From contig JAHREJ010000035.1 of the NCBI GenBank assembly GCA_021733645.1, positions 1 through 45,982 of the forward strand: a stretch of DNA of 45,982 nt. The letters are read 5' to 3'. This DNA comes from Bacillus subtilis subsp. subtilis (GTDB taxonomy: Bacteria > Pseudomonadota > Gammaproteobacteria > Xanthomonadales > Xanthomonadaceae). Made by a program: the position numbers and the translations under genes. Shown piece after piece: positions 1 through 7,155 of the stretch. Every line of letters starts with the position of its first letter. Position 1 is the first letter of the stretch. Below the pieces are notes generated by a model. The model saw only the letters and a program-made list of their open reading frames with translations. It did no database searches and had not been told where the DNA came from.

Positions 1-320
1 ACCACCTCAGGGTAATCCTGGTTCACCAATCCTGTTCCCATCCCAGCACCCCCTTCGAACACGTCGAAGCGAACATAGCCGGGGCGGGTCTCAGTTGATA
101 AGACCGTTGCGACGGAGGCCCCCATGCCGAAGTGGGACAAGGGGACGCGGGTGAGCTCCGCTAAGGCAGGCAGCTTGCGCTTATCCACCTTTCCTGTCCT
201 AAGCCAGCCGGACACGGCCTGTTCGGTGATTCCGAATGCGTCCGCCACCTCCTTTTGAGTGAGGTTCGCGGATGTGATTGCCGAGCGGATGGCAGCGGCC
301 ATGGATTGATTGTCAAGCAT
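1..320 (-). CDS. CI-like phage repressor, N-terminal part (runs off the left edge)
   Basis: Reading leftward from ATG at 318-320, 106 codons are open to the window edge. Residues about 19-50 form a helix-turn-helix (NLTQKEVADAFGITEQAVSG), as in XRE/CI repressors. The segment after residue 80 (YVRFDVFEGGAGMGTG) resembles the start of the C-terminal LexA/S24 peptidase-like domain that mediates dimerisation and RecA-stimulated self-cleavage, but the catalytic Ser and Lys lie beyond the window. It is divergent from the Cro-like gene at 401, and one palindromic operator overlaps its own start codon, which suggests autoregulation. Its role as lysogeny repressor is inferred from motif plus position. 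Confidence 0.85.
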   Translation of the reverse strand, partial: MLDNQSMAAAIRSAITSANLTQKEVADAFGITEQAVSGWLRTGKVDKRKLPALAELTRVPLSHFGMGASVATVLSTETRPGYVRFDVFEGGAGMGTGLVNQDYPEV

Positions 321-392
321 CGCTTGATTGTCCGTGCGTTCGGAAGAAATGCAATAAAGCGACGCTTGACTCAAAACTAAAGCGATGCTTAA
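313..392. promoter_or_regulatory. divergent immunity control region with three palindromic operators
   Basis: Three 15-bp sites of the form T(C/A)AAGC-N3-GCTT(G/A)A lie at 313-327, 355-369 and 378-392 (centres 320, 362 and 385). The first covers the repressor start codon; the other two lie just upstream of the Cro-like ATG at 401. A possible rightward promoter is TTGACT at 366-371 with a weak TTAAGT at 389-394, 17 bp apart, so the second operator overlaps its -35 and the third its -10. Together they resemble the three-site operator of a lambda-type switch. The palindromes are seen directly; which protein binds is inference. Confidence 0.7.
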
Positions 393-400
393 GTAGCGGC

Positions 401-874
401 ATGAGCGCAATCAAATTAGCCATCGACCTCTACAAGCAGCCGCAGGCCGCCGTCGCGCGCGCTCTCGGCGTTTCGCCGCAAGCGGTGAACCAGTGGATTC
501 ACGAGGTGCGGCCGGTTCCGCCGCGACTCGCGATTCTCATCGAAGCCGCCACTGGCGTTTCTAGGCATGAGCTTCGCCCCGATGTGTTCGGCGAGGTTCC
601 ACAGCAGGCCGACCGCCAAGCGTTGGCGGCACTTGTCGACAGCCGTATGAGCAAGCGCGCGCTGCGTTCGAAGTTCGGTTTCAAGACGGACGCGCACCTG
701 GCGATCGTGTTGAAGCTGCCGGCCGCTGACGTAGCGGCCTGGCCGGAAGAGCAGAGCGTCCCGGCGATCCCGCAGGTTCTGCAGCTGCTGGGCGTGCAGG
801 AACAGCAGCCGGTCGCCCAAGAGGCACCGCACGACCCGGACGCTGACCGAATCATCAACGTGGAGGCTGCCTGA
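401..874 (+). CDS. Cro/YdaS-like phage regulator
   Basis: A 157-residue protein whose first 65 residues form a helix-turn-helix of the Cro/YdaS type: QAAVARALGVSPQAVNQWIH, then RPVPPRLAILIEAATGVSRH and a basic/acidic RPDVFGE. That family often sits opposite a CI-like repressor, as here. The extra 90 residues (roughly 66-157) are not recognised; part reads like a second, weaker helix-turn-helix (SKRALRSKFGFKTDAHLAIVLKLP). The ATG at 401 was chosen because upstream in-frame starts would read through the operators and the repressor start. The Shine-Dalgarno is poor, and the candidate promoter would leave almost no 5' leader. Confidence 0.8.
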   Translation: MSAIKLAIDLYKQPQAAVARALGVSPQAVNQWIHEVRPVPPRLAILIEAATGVSRHELRPDVFGEVPQQADRQALAALVDSRMSKRALRSKFGFKTDAHLAIVLKLPAADVAAWPEEQSVPAIPQVLQLLGVQEQQPVAQEAPHDPDADRIINVEAA

Positions 875-875
875 C

Positions 876-1256
876 ATGCGCGCGCCGAAGCTCCCGAGTT
901 GGCTCTGCTCATTCCTGTGCGCAGGCCCCGTTGCGAAGTGTTCGGCCCTCGCGCCGGCATCCAGCGGGGACGCCGGTATCCAATGGACCATCACTGAAGA
1001 GCAGGTGAGGGAAGTCCAGGAATGGTGGCGCGCGGCATTAGCCGGCGCCACCGTTATGACGCCTGCCGAAGTCAGGTCCGCCGAAGATCTTGCTCCACGC
1101 GCTTCGACCAGTCCGCAATCGCCTGCTCGTTCGCTTCGTGTATTGCCGAGCGCAGAGGGTCCAGCACCTTCGCTGTGGCTGCGTCGCTTGCGGATACAGA
1201 TGAGTAGCGGAGCCAAGCTGCGCGCATCGCGTCCGGGTCGGGATGCGACGCAATGA
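876..1256 (+). CDS. small hypothetical phage protein (doubtful)
   Basis: The open frame begins one base after the Cro-like stop (872-874), which would allow coupling. The segment around residues 35-62 (IQWTITEEQVREVQEWWRAA) looks like a genuine amphipathic protein sequence. The second half is rich in Ser, Arg and Pro and runs antisense to the better-supported reverse gene at 1072-1353, overlapping it by 185 bp, so it may be a shadow. A real product may be degraded or may end earlier through an unseen frameshift. No function is recognised. Confidence 0.3.
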   Translation: MRAPKLPSWLCSFLCAGPVAKCSALAPASSGDAGIQWTITEEQVREVQEWWRAALAGATVMTPAEVRSAEDLAPRASTSPQSPARSLRVLPSAEGPAPSLWLRRLRIQMSSGAKLRASRPGRDATQ

Positions 1257-1353
1257 GTGCTCGAAGCACGCGGGACTGCGCAATCTGGCCTGCCTGCAAG
1301 CCCCTGATCGCTTCCGCGATCCCTTCGAATGCCATTTCCAATCCGTCTTCCAT
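1072..1353 (-). CDS. small hypothetical prophage protein on the opposite strand
   Basis: A 93-residue acidic, helix-rich protein (MEDGLEMAFEGIAEAIRGLQ at the start, ending EQDLRRT). It has an excellent Shine-Dalgarno (AAGGAGGG, five bases before the ATG at 1351-1353), the best in this prophage region. It is transcribed leftward, against the early operon, and sits between the Cro-like and CII genes. Longer upstream in-frame extensions are antisense to the CII gene and were rejected. The family is not recognised. The composition suggests a soluble helical protein. Confidence 0.65.
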   Translation of the reverse strand: MEDGLEMAFEGIAEAIRGLQAGQIAQSRVLRALIASHPDPDAMRAAWLRYSSVSASDAATAKVLDPLRSAIHEANEQAIADWSKRVEQDLRRT

Positions 1354-1509
1354 GTCGCCCTCCTTGCGGGCTGTGTTGTTCGCACTTCCAGCGTAACGCA
1401 AGGAGGGCGGCGCCCTCGATCCCTGAGTTGATGTTGTCCATGCCGCACATGGTGCGCCGCCTGGACCTGCCCCGAAACCTTGAAACACCGTCTTGCCCAA
1501 GGTGAACCC
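1354..1509. other. intergenic region between divergent prophage genes
   Basis: About 155 bp separate the leftward 93-residue gene from the rightward CII-like gene. Promoters for both should lie here, but no convincing -35/-10 pair or copy of the 15-bp operator was found. Confidence 0.4.
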
Positions 1510-2052
1510 ATGACCTGCCGTACTTCTTCGATTAACTGGCTCGACTGCCTCTACAACGCCGTGCGCAAGACGCCGGGTGGTGTGATCGAGGCTGCCAAAT
1601 GGCTGACCGACCGCCGCGGCAGGTCCATGCATCCCGAGTCGCTGCGCGCCAAGCTCAACGGCACCGAAGGCGAGTCGGTGACCATCGAAATTGCCGAGCT
1701 GCTGACCGAGTGGATGCAGCAGAAGGCGGGGGGTAGCGAATACGCCCTGGAGTGGATGCAGGCCCTTGCCGGTCAATTCGGCATGGCGGTGGACCTGGTC
1801 CCACCGGCGCCGGAGGGCGGCTGGCCTGACGAAATTGCGGCCGTGCAGCTCAAGCTGTTGGAGATCACTACGCGGGTGGGCCGCCTCACCGGCACCGCAG
1901 TTGATGCGATCGGCGACCGGCATATCGACAGCGACGAAGCTGCGTTGATGGTCAGCGAGGCCCGCGCTCTGCGGACAATGACGCACCGTTTGGAGCGCAA
2001 CGTGGCGCGCGCTGCAGCCAAGGGTCGGAAGACGGGGAGGGCGACCCGATGA
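1510..2052 (+). CDS. phage regulatory protein, CII (CP76) family
   Basis: A 180-residue protein resembling the CII-type regulators of P2-like and xanthomonad prophages. The N-terminal part (INWLDCLYNAVRKTPGGVIE) opens a helical region followed by RGRSMHPESLRAKLNGTE, typical of this family's DNA-binding region; the C-terminal half is a long helix ending in a basic tail (RAAAKGRKTGRATR). The ATG at 1510 was chosen over a TTG at 1480 because AAGGTGA lies five bases upstream. The stop overlaps the next start as ATGA, so the two genes are probably coupled. It presumably controls the early or lysogenic promoters. Confidence 0.75.
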   Translation: MTCRTSSINWLDCLYNAVRKTPGGVIEAAKWLTDRRGRSMHPESLRAKLNGTEGESVTIEIAELLTEWMQQKAGGSEYALEWMQALAGQFGMAVDLVPPAPEGGWPDEIAAVQLKLLEITTRVGRLTGTAVDAIGDRHIDSDEAALMVSEARALRTMTHRLERNVARAAAKGRKTGRATR

Positions 2053-2360
2053 GCCATCTGGCCCGAGCCACCGATATTTGCACCAGCCACGAGGCCGCCG
2101 CGCACGTGGTATCCAGCGGCCTGCAGGCGATCCAGCAGGACCGCGCCGCCGGCGCACTCAAGGCGCATCCGGGTCTGACCAGCATGGAGCTGGCCAAGGC
2201 CACCGGCCACGACCGCTACATGCTCGCCCGTCGCCTCCCTGAGCTGCTGGAAGACGGCCGCGCATGGCGTGGCCCGAAGAAGCCGTGCGAGGTCAGCGGC
2301 CGCAGCGCGTGCACCTGGTGGCCGGTTGCCCCGGGCGAGAACCTGACGCTGGTGATCTGA
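2049..2360 (+). CDS. small winged-helix-like phage protein
   Basis: A 103-residue protein that starts inside the CII stop (ATGA at 2049-2052). Residues 36-65 (LKAHPGLTSMELAKATGHDR) look like a helix-turn-helix, followed by a probable wing (GRAWRGPKKPCEVSGRSACT) ending in TWWPV. Small proteins like this commonly lie between CII and the replication initiator in xanthomonad prophages, usually annotated as hypothetical. A DNA-binding role is inferred from the fold pattern only. Confidence 0.65.
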   Translation: MSHLARATDICTSHEAAAHVVSSGLQAIQQDRAAGALKAHPGLTSMELAKATGHDRYMLARRLPELLEDGRAWRGPKKPCEVSGRSACTWWPVAPGENLTLVI

Positions 2361-2361
2361 C

Positions 2362-3309
2362 ATGGCAGCACGAATGACTGGCATGGTGTTCGACAGGTAT
2401 CCGGCGGGCGGCGGCGAGATGCTGCTGGCGCTCGCCCTGGCCGACCACGCCCATGACGATGGCACCCACATCTTCCCTTCGATCGCCAGCCTCGCGGTGA
2501 AGTCGCGGCAGTCGGAGCGCTCTGTGCAGTACCAGCTCCGCACGATGGAGCAGAGCGGATGGCTGGAGCTGGTCAACGCTGGCGGCGGTCGCATGTCCGG
2601 CTACAAGTCAGGCGGGCGCCCGCGCGAGTATCGGATCAGCCCGCGTTGGATCAAGGGTGAAGAGCTGTCCACCTCGAACGACGGTGACGCATGCGGCTCA
2701 GATTCAAAGGGTGCAGATTCTGCACCCTTTAAAAAGGGTGCAACCCAGCGTCGAAAAGGGTGCAAAACAGCGCAGAAAAGGGTGCAACCCAGCGTCGAAA
2801 AGGGTGCAACAGCTATTGCACCCGAACCAAAAGCAATCAAAAGCAACCAACAGCAACCCACACACAGCAGCGGTGTGAGCGAGCCGGGCGACGGTTCGAT
2901 GACCACTTCGGAGATCGACGCGGCGCTGGCTGGATTCGGCGGCCTGCCCACCGGCCTTGACCGCGAGGTGCTAGCCCGGTTCACGCGGCATCGCGGTGCC
3001 TGCCGCCGTCCGCTGTCGATCCAGGCGTGGCTCCAGGTCCGCAACACGCTGCTCGGCTTGGCTGCCAACGGCCACGACATCAACGAATCCCTGCGGCAGA
3101 CCATGGCCGCCGGCCTGGCCCTGCCTGTAATCCCCATCGCCAACCCCGCCAACGGAGCGACTCATGCGACCCCTCACCACGGTTCTGCCGACCACGTCAC
3201 CCAGCTCCGGGAGCAGTACGAACGAGATCAGCACCAGCGACAGCATGGCGTTGGTGGCCACACTGGCGGCGCAGGAATCGTTGACGGCGAGTTCACCGTC
3301 CTCGACTGA
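2362..3309 (+). CDS. phage replication initiator, O-like, with helix-turn-helix N-terminus
   Basis: A 315-residue protein. Residues 1-95 form an N-terminal helix-turn-helix domain (FPSIASLAVKSRQSERSVQY, then LRTMEQSGWLELV) of the kind found in lambda O-type and plasmid initiators. Residues about 115-154 are low complexity (repeats of KGA and RRKGC) because the DNA there is an iteron array. Residues 170-250 form a second, probably helical domain (EVLARFTRHRGACRRPLSIQ) that would contact a helicase loader. The layout, a DNA-binding domain, then origin DNA inside the gene, then a C-terminal partner domain, matches lambda O. It starts two bases after the previous stop and overlaps the P-like gene. 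Confidence 0.75.
   Translation: MAARMTGMVFDRYPAGGGEMLLALALADHAHDDGTHIFPSIASLAVKSRQSERSVQYQLRTMEQSGWLELVNAGGGRMSGYKSGGRPREYRISPRWIKGEELSTSNDGDACGSDSKGADSAPFKKGATQRRKGCKTAQKRVQPSVEKGATAIAPEPKAIKSNQQQPTHSSGVSEPGDGSMTTSEIDAALAGFGGLPTGLDREVLARFTRHRGACRRPLSIQAWLQVRNTLLGLAANGHDINESLRQTMAAGLALPVIPIANPANGATHATPHHGSADHVTQLREQYERDQHQRQHGVGGHTGGAGIVDGEFTVLD
2706..2823 (+). repeat. iteron array inside the initiator gene, probable phage replication origin
   Basis: The 10-mer AAAGGGTGCA occurs at 2706-2715, 2733-2742, 2755-2764, 2777-2786 and 2799-2808, and inverted as TGCACCCTTT at 2721-2730. A partial inverted copy, TGCACCC, is at 2817-2823. The last four direct copies have an exact 22-bp period (two helical turns), with units continuing ACCCAGCGTCGA or AAACAGCGCAGA. 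The first copy and its inverse form a perfect 10-bp palindrome around GATTC. An A-rich stretch (about 2826-2870) follows and could be the melting region. Copy positions and spacing are read directly; origin function is inferred from lambda-type phages, where iterons also lie within the initiator gene. Confidence 0.75.
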
Positions 3310-3445
3310 CCCGGACGCGCGCGCTGTGGCAGCCCTGTGGACGCTGTGGGAACGGATGGCCGCGATGTTCCCCGGGAAGTGGGCCAGAGCGAACGGGGCG
3401 GCCCCGGTGGCGCAGTCCGGCAAGCTGACTACGGCGATGGGATGA
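3164..3445 (+). CDS. P-like helicase-loader protein, truncated
   Basis: A 93-residue frame with GGAG seven bases before its ATG, overlapping the O-like gene by 146 bp. Residues 50-85 (AVAALWTLWERMAAMFPGKW) resemble the conserved core of lambda-P-type replication proteins, which deliver the host DnaB helicase to the phage origin. Family members usually run to about 200 residues, with a further helical region after this motif. Here the frame stops at once (KLTTAMG then TGA), so the gene appears cut at its 3' end. An internal ATG at 3245 is an alternative start. The family assignment rests on the short motif and on position after O. Confidence 0.45.
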   Translation: MRPLTTVLPTTSPSSGSSTNEISTSDSMALVATLAAQESLTASSPSSTDPDARAVAALWTLWERMAAMFPGKWARANGAAPVAQSGKLTTAMG

Positions 3446-3837
3446 GTTCGTTCATTGATTACACGGGCGCGACCATGAGGGTGCTGGGAGAGCGTCATTC
3501 GCTTTCTGCCTGCGGTGACAATCCCCCCTCCAAGGCGTGTGTGAAATCTTCTTACTTCTATTTCTCTATGCCTTCGTCCTTGGCACCGCAGTGGGAGAGT
3601 GAGGGAGTAAATTTTGCGCTGGTGCGCCAGTGCGCGCTTTCGGCAGGCGCCCAAACGGTGTCCTCATATGTGATCAGGTCGCCACAGGCTGGGAAGGTGC
3701 TGACGTTCTATGTAGCCCGTTCCGGAGGGTTGTTGGGTTGGGAAATCGCATACCCCGATGGAAAGTATCGGTACTTCAAGGAAGGTATGCGGGCTGAATC
3801 CTGCGCTCATGATCACATCGACCATCAGGTGGATTGA
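3442..3837 (+). pseudogene. probable lipoprotein remnant lacking its signal peptide
   Basis: The longest sensible frame starts at 3442, overlapping the P-like stop as ATGA, and gives 131 residues; an alternative ATG is at 3475. Residues 17-20 read LSAC followed by GDNPPS, a good lipobox plus mature N-terminus, but the sequence before it is not a hydrophobic signal. The body contains a likely beta-rich segment (SYVIRSPQAGKVLTFYVARS, then GWEIAYPDGKYRYF) with several cysteines. No family is recognised. I infer that the 5' end of a lipoprotein gene was lost when prophage DNA was deleted. It could instead be an intact small cytoplasmic protein. Confidence 0.45.
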
Positions 3838-4092
3838 GCGCACCAGCGGACGCGTGAAAGGACTCGGAAACGCACATGTGCCTCTGTCCGATGAGAACAT
3901 GGCGGTGTCTGCGGCGATGGTTACGGGAAAGAGTGCAGGGTGCTTGGTTGGATGCGCTCATTAGCGTTTGATGGGGCGAAGTGGCCCGCGGAGGATGCCT
4001 CGTCATGGCCGAGGAGTGGTGGCACTTTCACGTATACCCATACGGAAGCGGTCATGGCCTGGAGTCTGGAACTGGATACGGTCAGGCCGTTG
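3838..4092. other. intergenic debris between prophage remnant and mdtC
   Basis: No convincing gene is seen. One rightward frame (about 3838-3964) reads RTSGRVKGLGNAHVPLSDEN before a stop. Another, from ATG at 4005, reads MAEEWWHFHVYPYGSGHG before running antisense into the 3' end of mdtC. Both look like fragments of once-real genes. No T-rich hairpin terminator for mdtC was found. Confidence 0.4.
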
Positions 4093-7000
4093 CTACCCCC
4101 GCCGCACCCGCGCCAACGCCAGATAGATCGCCGGCGTCGTATACAACGTCAACCACTGGCTCACCAGCAACCCACCTACGATCGCAATGCCCAACGGCTG
4201 GCGCATCTCCCAGCCCTCGCCGGTGGCCAACATCAACGGCAGCGTACCCAGCAACGCGGCCACGCTGGTCATCAGGATCGGGCGGAAGCGCAGCCGTGCC
4301 GCTTCACAGATGGCGTCATACGACGACAACCCGCGCTCGCGTTCGGCCGACAGCGCGAAGTCGATCATCAGGATGGTGTTCTTCATCACCACGCCCACCA
4401 GCAGGAACAGCCCCAGCAGCGAGATGAGGTTCAATTCGTTGCCGAAGGCCATCAGCGCCAGCAGTGCCCCCACGCCGGCCGAGGGCAGGGTGGACAGGAT
4501 CGCCAGCGGCTGCACGAAGCTCTCGTACAGCACGCCCAGCACCAGGTACACCGCCAGCATCGCACCCACGATCAGCCACAGCTGGCGCTCGCGCAGTTTG
4601 GAAAAGCCACCGGCCTCCCCACTCAGCTTGGCCTGCACATGGCTGGGCAGCATGATGCCCGCCGTGGCGCGGTCCACGGCTTTCACCGCCTGGTCCAGGG
4701 TTACGCCCGGCGCCAGCGCGAACTCGATCCACACCGAGGCGAACTGCTGGCTGTGGTAGATGCGGTCAGGTGCCATGCCGTAGGACCAGCTGGCAATCGA
4801 GGACAACGGCAGCCGCTGGCCGTCCTTGCCGATCACGTGGATCTGGTCCAGCGTAGACGGGTCCTGGGTGTAGCGCGGGTCCAGTTCCATCACCACGCGG
4901 TACTGGTTGAGCGTGTCGTACAGCGTGGCCACCTGGCGCTGGCTGAAGGCGTTGTTGAGCACCGAGGCGATCATGCGCATGTCCACGCCCAGCCGCGCGG
5001 CGGCGTCGCGGTCGATGTCCAGCACCACCTGGCGCATGCCTTCGTCGCCCTTGGATTCCACGTCCACCAGCTCGGGCAGGGCACGCAGTGCATCGGCCAC
5101 CTTGGGCGCCCACTGCCGCAGCGGTTCCAGCTCGCCGGACAGCAGCTGGAACTCGTACTGGCCGCTGTCGCCGCTGCCTTCCAGCTTGATGTCCTGGTCC
5201 ACCCACAGGAACAGGCCGCCGCCGGGAATCTTCGGCAGGTTGCGGCGCAGGCGGTCGATCACCTGCTGGCTGGATACTTTGCGCTCGGCCAGCGGTTTCA
5301 TCTTGATCATGATGAAGGCGTTGTTGACCCCGCTGCGCCCGCCGATGTAGCCGATGATGTCGCTGATCGCCGGGTCGGCCAGCAGCAGCTTCCGATACGC
5401 ATCGATCTTGGGCTGCATCACCTGGAACGACAGACCATCGTCGCCGCGCGCGAAGCCACGCAGCTGCGCGGTGTCCTGCTTGGGCACGATGCCCTTGGGC
5501 ACCTGTTGGAACAACCACACGTTCAGGCCGACCACGCCGACGAACAGCAGCAGCGGCAGCGCGAGCCAGCGCAGGATCTTCTGCAGGCTGGCCACGTAGC
5601 CGTCGCGCAGCCGCTCGAACAGCGCCGTACCGCCGCGTTGCAGCGCGTTTCCCACGCCCGGCCGCTGCCGCCCCAGCAGGCGCGCGCACAGCATCGGGGT
5701 CAGGCTCAGCGACACCAGCAGCGACACGCCCATCGCCGCCACCAAGGTCAGCGAGAACTCGCGGAACAGCTTCTCCACGAAGTCGTCCAGGAACAGGATC
5801 GACACGAACACCACCGCCAGTGCGATGTTCATCGACAACAGCGTGGCCCCCACTTCACCGGCGCCGCGCAGGGCCGCGTCCATCGGCGACGCGCCGTTCT
5901 CGCGATGGCGGGCGATGTTCTCCAGCACCACGATGGCATCGTCCACCACCAGTACCGCGGCCACGATCAGCGCCATCAGCGACAGCGTGTTGAGTGAGAA
6001 GCCGAGCAGCGCGATCACCGCCAGCGCGCCCAGCAGCGACACCGGAATGGCCAGCGTAGGCACCAGCGCCGCGCGCCAGTGGCCCAGGAAGGCCAGCACC
6101 ACCAGCACCACCAGGGCGATGGCCAGCAGCAGGGTCAGTTCGGCCTCGCGCAGGGTGGCGCGGATCACCGGCGAGCGGTCCATCACCACCTGCATGTCGA
6201 TGCTGGCCGGCAGCAATGCCTGCAGGGTGTCCATCTGCGCGTTGATCGCGTCGACGGTGTCGATGATGTTGGCGTCCGGCTGGCGGCTGACGATCAGCAG
6301 CACCGCTGGGCGTTCGTTGTGGAAGCCGCTGGCGTAGCGGTCTTCCACGCCTTCGCTCACCGTGGCCACGTCCTGCAGGTGCACCGGGCGGCCCTCGCGC
6401 AGGGCGATGATCAGGTCGCGGTACTCGGCGGCCGTGCGCAGCTGCAGGCTGGCCTCCAGCTGCCACTGCTGGCTCTGGCTGGCCACGTTGCCCAGCGGCT
6501 TGAGCGCGTTGGCATTACGGATCGCCGCGGCCACGTCATCCAGCGCGATGCGCTGCTGGTTGAGCGCGTTGGGGTCCAGCGACACCCGCACCGCCGGCAG
6601 CGAACTGCCGCCCACCTGCACCTGGCCCACACCGGGAATCTGCGCCAGCTTCTGCGCGATCACGGTGGAGGCCACATCGAAGATCTGCCCGGGCGAGAGG
6701 CTGTCCGAACTCAGCGCCAGCGCCAGGATCGGGGCCTGCGACGGGTTGACCTTGTTGTACCGGGGCATGCCCGGCATTCCGCTGGGCAGCTGCGCGCGGG
6801 CGGCGTTGATGGCCGCCTGCACGTCGCGCGCGGCGCTGTCCACGTCGCGGCCGAGCTCGAACTGCAGTTCGATCTGGGTAGAGCCCTGGGTGCTGGCCGA
6901 ATCGATCCGGCTCAGTCCCGGAATCGTGCCCAGCGCCCGTTCCAGCGGCGTGGCCACATTGGCCGCCATCGATTCCGGGCTGGCCCCGGGCAGGCTGGCG

Positions 7001-7155
7001 CTCACATTGATGGCCGGGTAGTCCACCTGCGGCAACGGCGCTACCGGCAGCAGCCGCAGGCCCAGCAGGCCGGCCAGCACCACCGCCACCGACAGCAGCA
7101 GGGTGGCCACCGGGTGCTGCACGAACCAGCCGATCGCCCGCGACAACGGGCTCAC
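4093..7155 (-). CDS. mdtC: RND multidrug efflux permease, MdtC type (SmeK-like)
   Basis: A 1020-residue inner-membrane proton/drug antiporter of the HAE-RND family. TM1 is at 12-34, and two large periplasmic loops follow TM1 and TM7. TM4 carries the paired proton-relay aspartates D405-D406 in [12 protein letters not shown]. Family members are about 1,020-1,050 residues, so it is full length. It starts with GTG at 7153-7155 overlapping the mdtB stop, so translation is probably coupled. In Escherichia coli MdtB and MdtC form a mixed trimer, and in S. maltophilia the equivalent pump is SmeIJK; the same two-permease design is present here. No outer-membrane channel gene follows, so it probably uses one encoded elsewhere. 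Confidence 0.95.
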   Translation of the reverse strand: MSPLSRAIGWFVQHPVATLLLSVAVVLAGLLGLRLLPVAPLPQVDYPAINVSASLPGASPESMAANVATPLERALGTIPGLSRIDSASTQGSTQIELQFELGRDVDSAARDVQAAINAARAQLPSGMPGMPRYNKVNPSQAPILALALSSDSLSPGQIFDVASTVIAQKLAQIPGVGQVQVGGSSLPAVRVSLDPNALNQQRIALDDVAAAIRNANALKPLGNVASQSQQWQLEASLQLRTAAEYRDLIIALREGRPVHLQDVATVSEGVEDRYASGFHNERPAVLLIVSRQPDANIIDTVDAINAQMDTLQALLPASIDMQVVMDRSPVIRATLREAELTLLLAIALVVLVVLAFLGHWRAALVPTLAIPVSLLGALAVIALLGFSLNTLSLMALIVAAVLVVDDAIVVLENIARHRENGASPMDAALRGAGEVGATLLSMNIALAVVFVSILFLDDFVEKLFREFSLTLVAAMGVSLLVSLSLTPMLCARLLGRQRPGVGNALQRGGTALFERLRDGYVASLQKILRWLALPLLLFVGVVGLNVWLFQQVPKGIVPKQDTAQLRGFARGDDGLSFQVMQPKIDAYRKLLLADPAISDIIGYIGGRSGVNNAFIMIKMKPLAERKVSSQQVIDRLRRNLPKIPGGGLFLWVDQDIKLEGSGDSGQYEFQLLSGELEPLRQWAPKVADALRALPELVDVESKGDEGMRQVVLDIDRDAAARLGVDMRMIASVLNNAFSQRQVATLYDTLNQYRVVMELDPRYTQDPSTLDQIHVIGKDGQRLPLSSIASWSYGMAPDRIYHSQQFASVWIEFALAPGVTLDQAVKAVDRATAGIMLPSHVQAKLSGEAGGFSKLRERQLWLIVGAMLAVYLVLGVLYESFVQPLAILSTLPSAGVGALLALMAFGNELNLISLLGLFLLVGVVMKNTILMIDFALSAERERGLSSYDAICEAARLRFRPILMTSVAALLGTLPLMLATGEGWEMRQPLGIAIVGGLLVSQWLTLYTTPAIYLALARVRRG

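Larger units (their letters stand above)
1..3445. mobile_element. prophage remnant, early (immunity and replication) region
   Basis: The order repressor, divergent Cro, CII, small winged-helix protein, O-like initiator with internal iterons, and P-like gene is the early-region layout of lambdoid phages. The left end lies outside the window. The right end appears truncated: the P-like frame stops right after its conserved core at 3445, and no lysis, packaging or tail genes follow before the chromosomal mdtC gene at 4093. No integrase, tRNA or att repeat is visible here, so the exact boundary near 3445 is inferred from gene content only. Confidence 0.75.

Noticed and set aside
278..400. Upstream in-frame extension of the Cro-like gene
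   Set aside because: It would run through the repressor start and operators; the family N-terminus fits the ATG at 401.
1480..1509. TTG start for the CII-like gene
   Set aside because: The ATG at 1510 has AAGGTGA at good spacing and fits the family start.
2706..2823. CRISPR array
   Set aside because: Repeats are 10-bp cores on a 22-bp period with near-identical spacers inside a gene; this is an iteron pattern.
3940..5997. A 685-codon rightward open frame, rich in His and Gln
   Set aside because: It is exactly antisense to mdtC, which has full RND motifs; long antisense frames are expected in such GC-rich genes.
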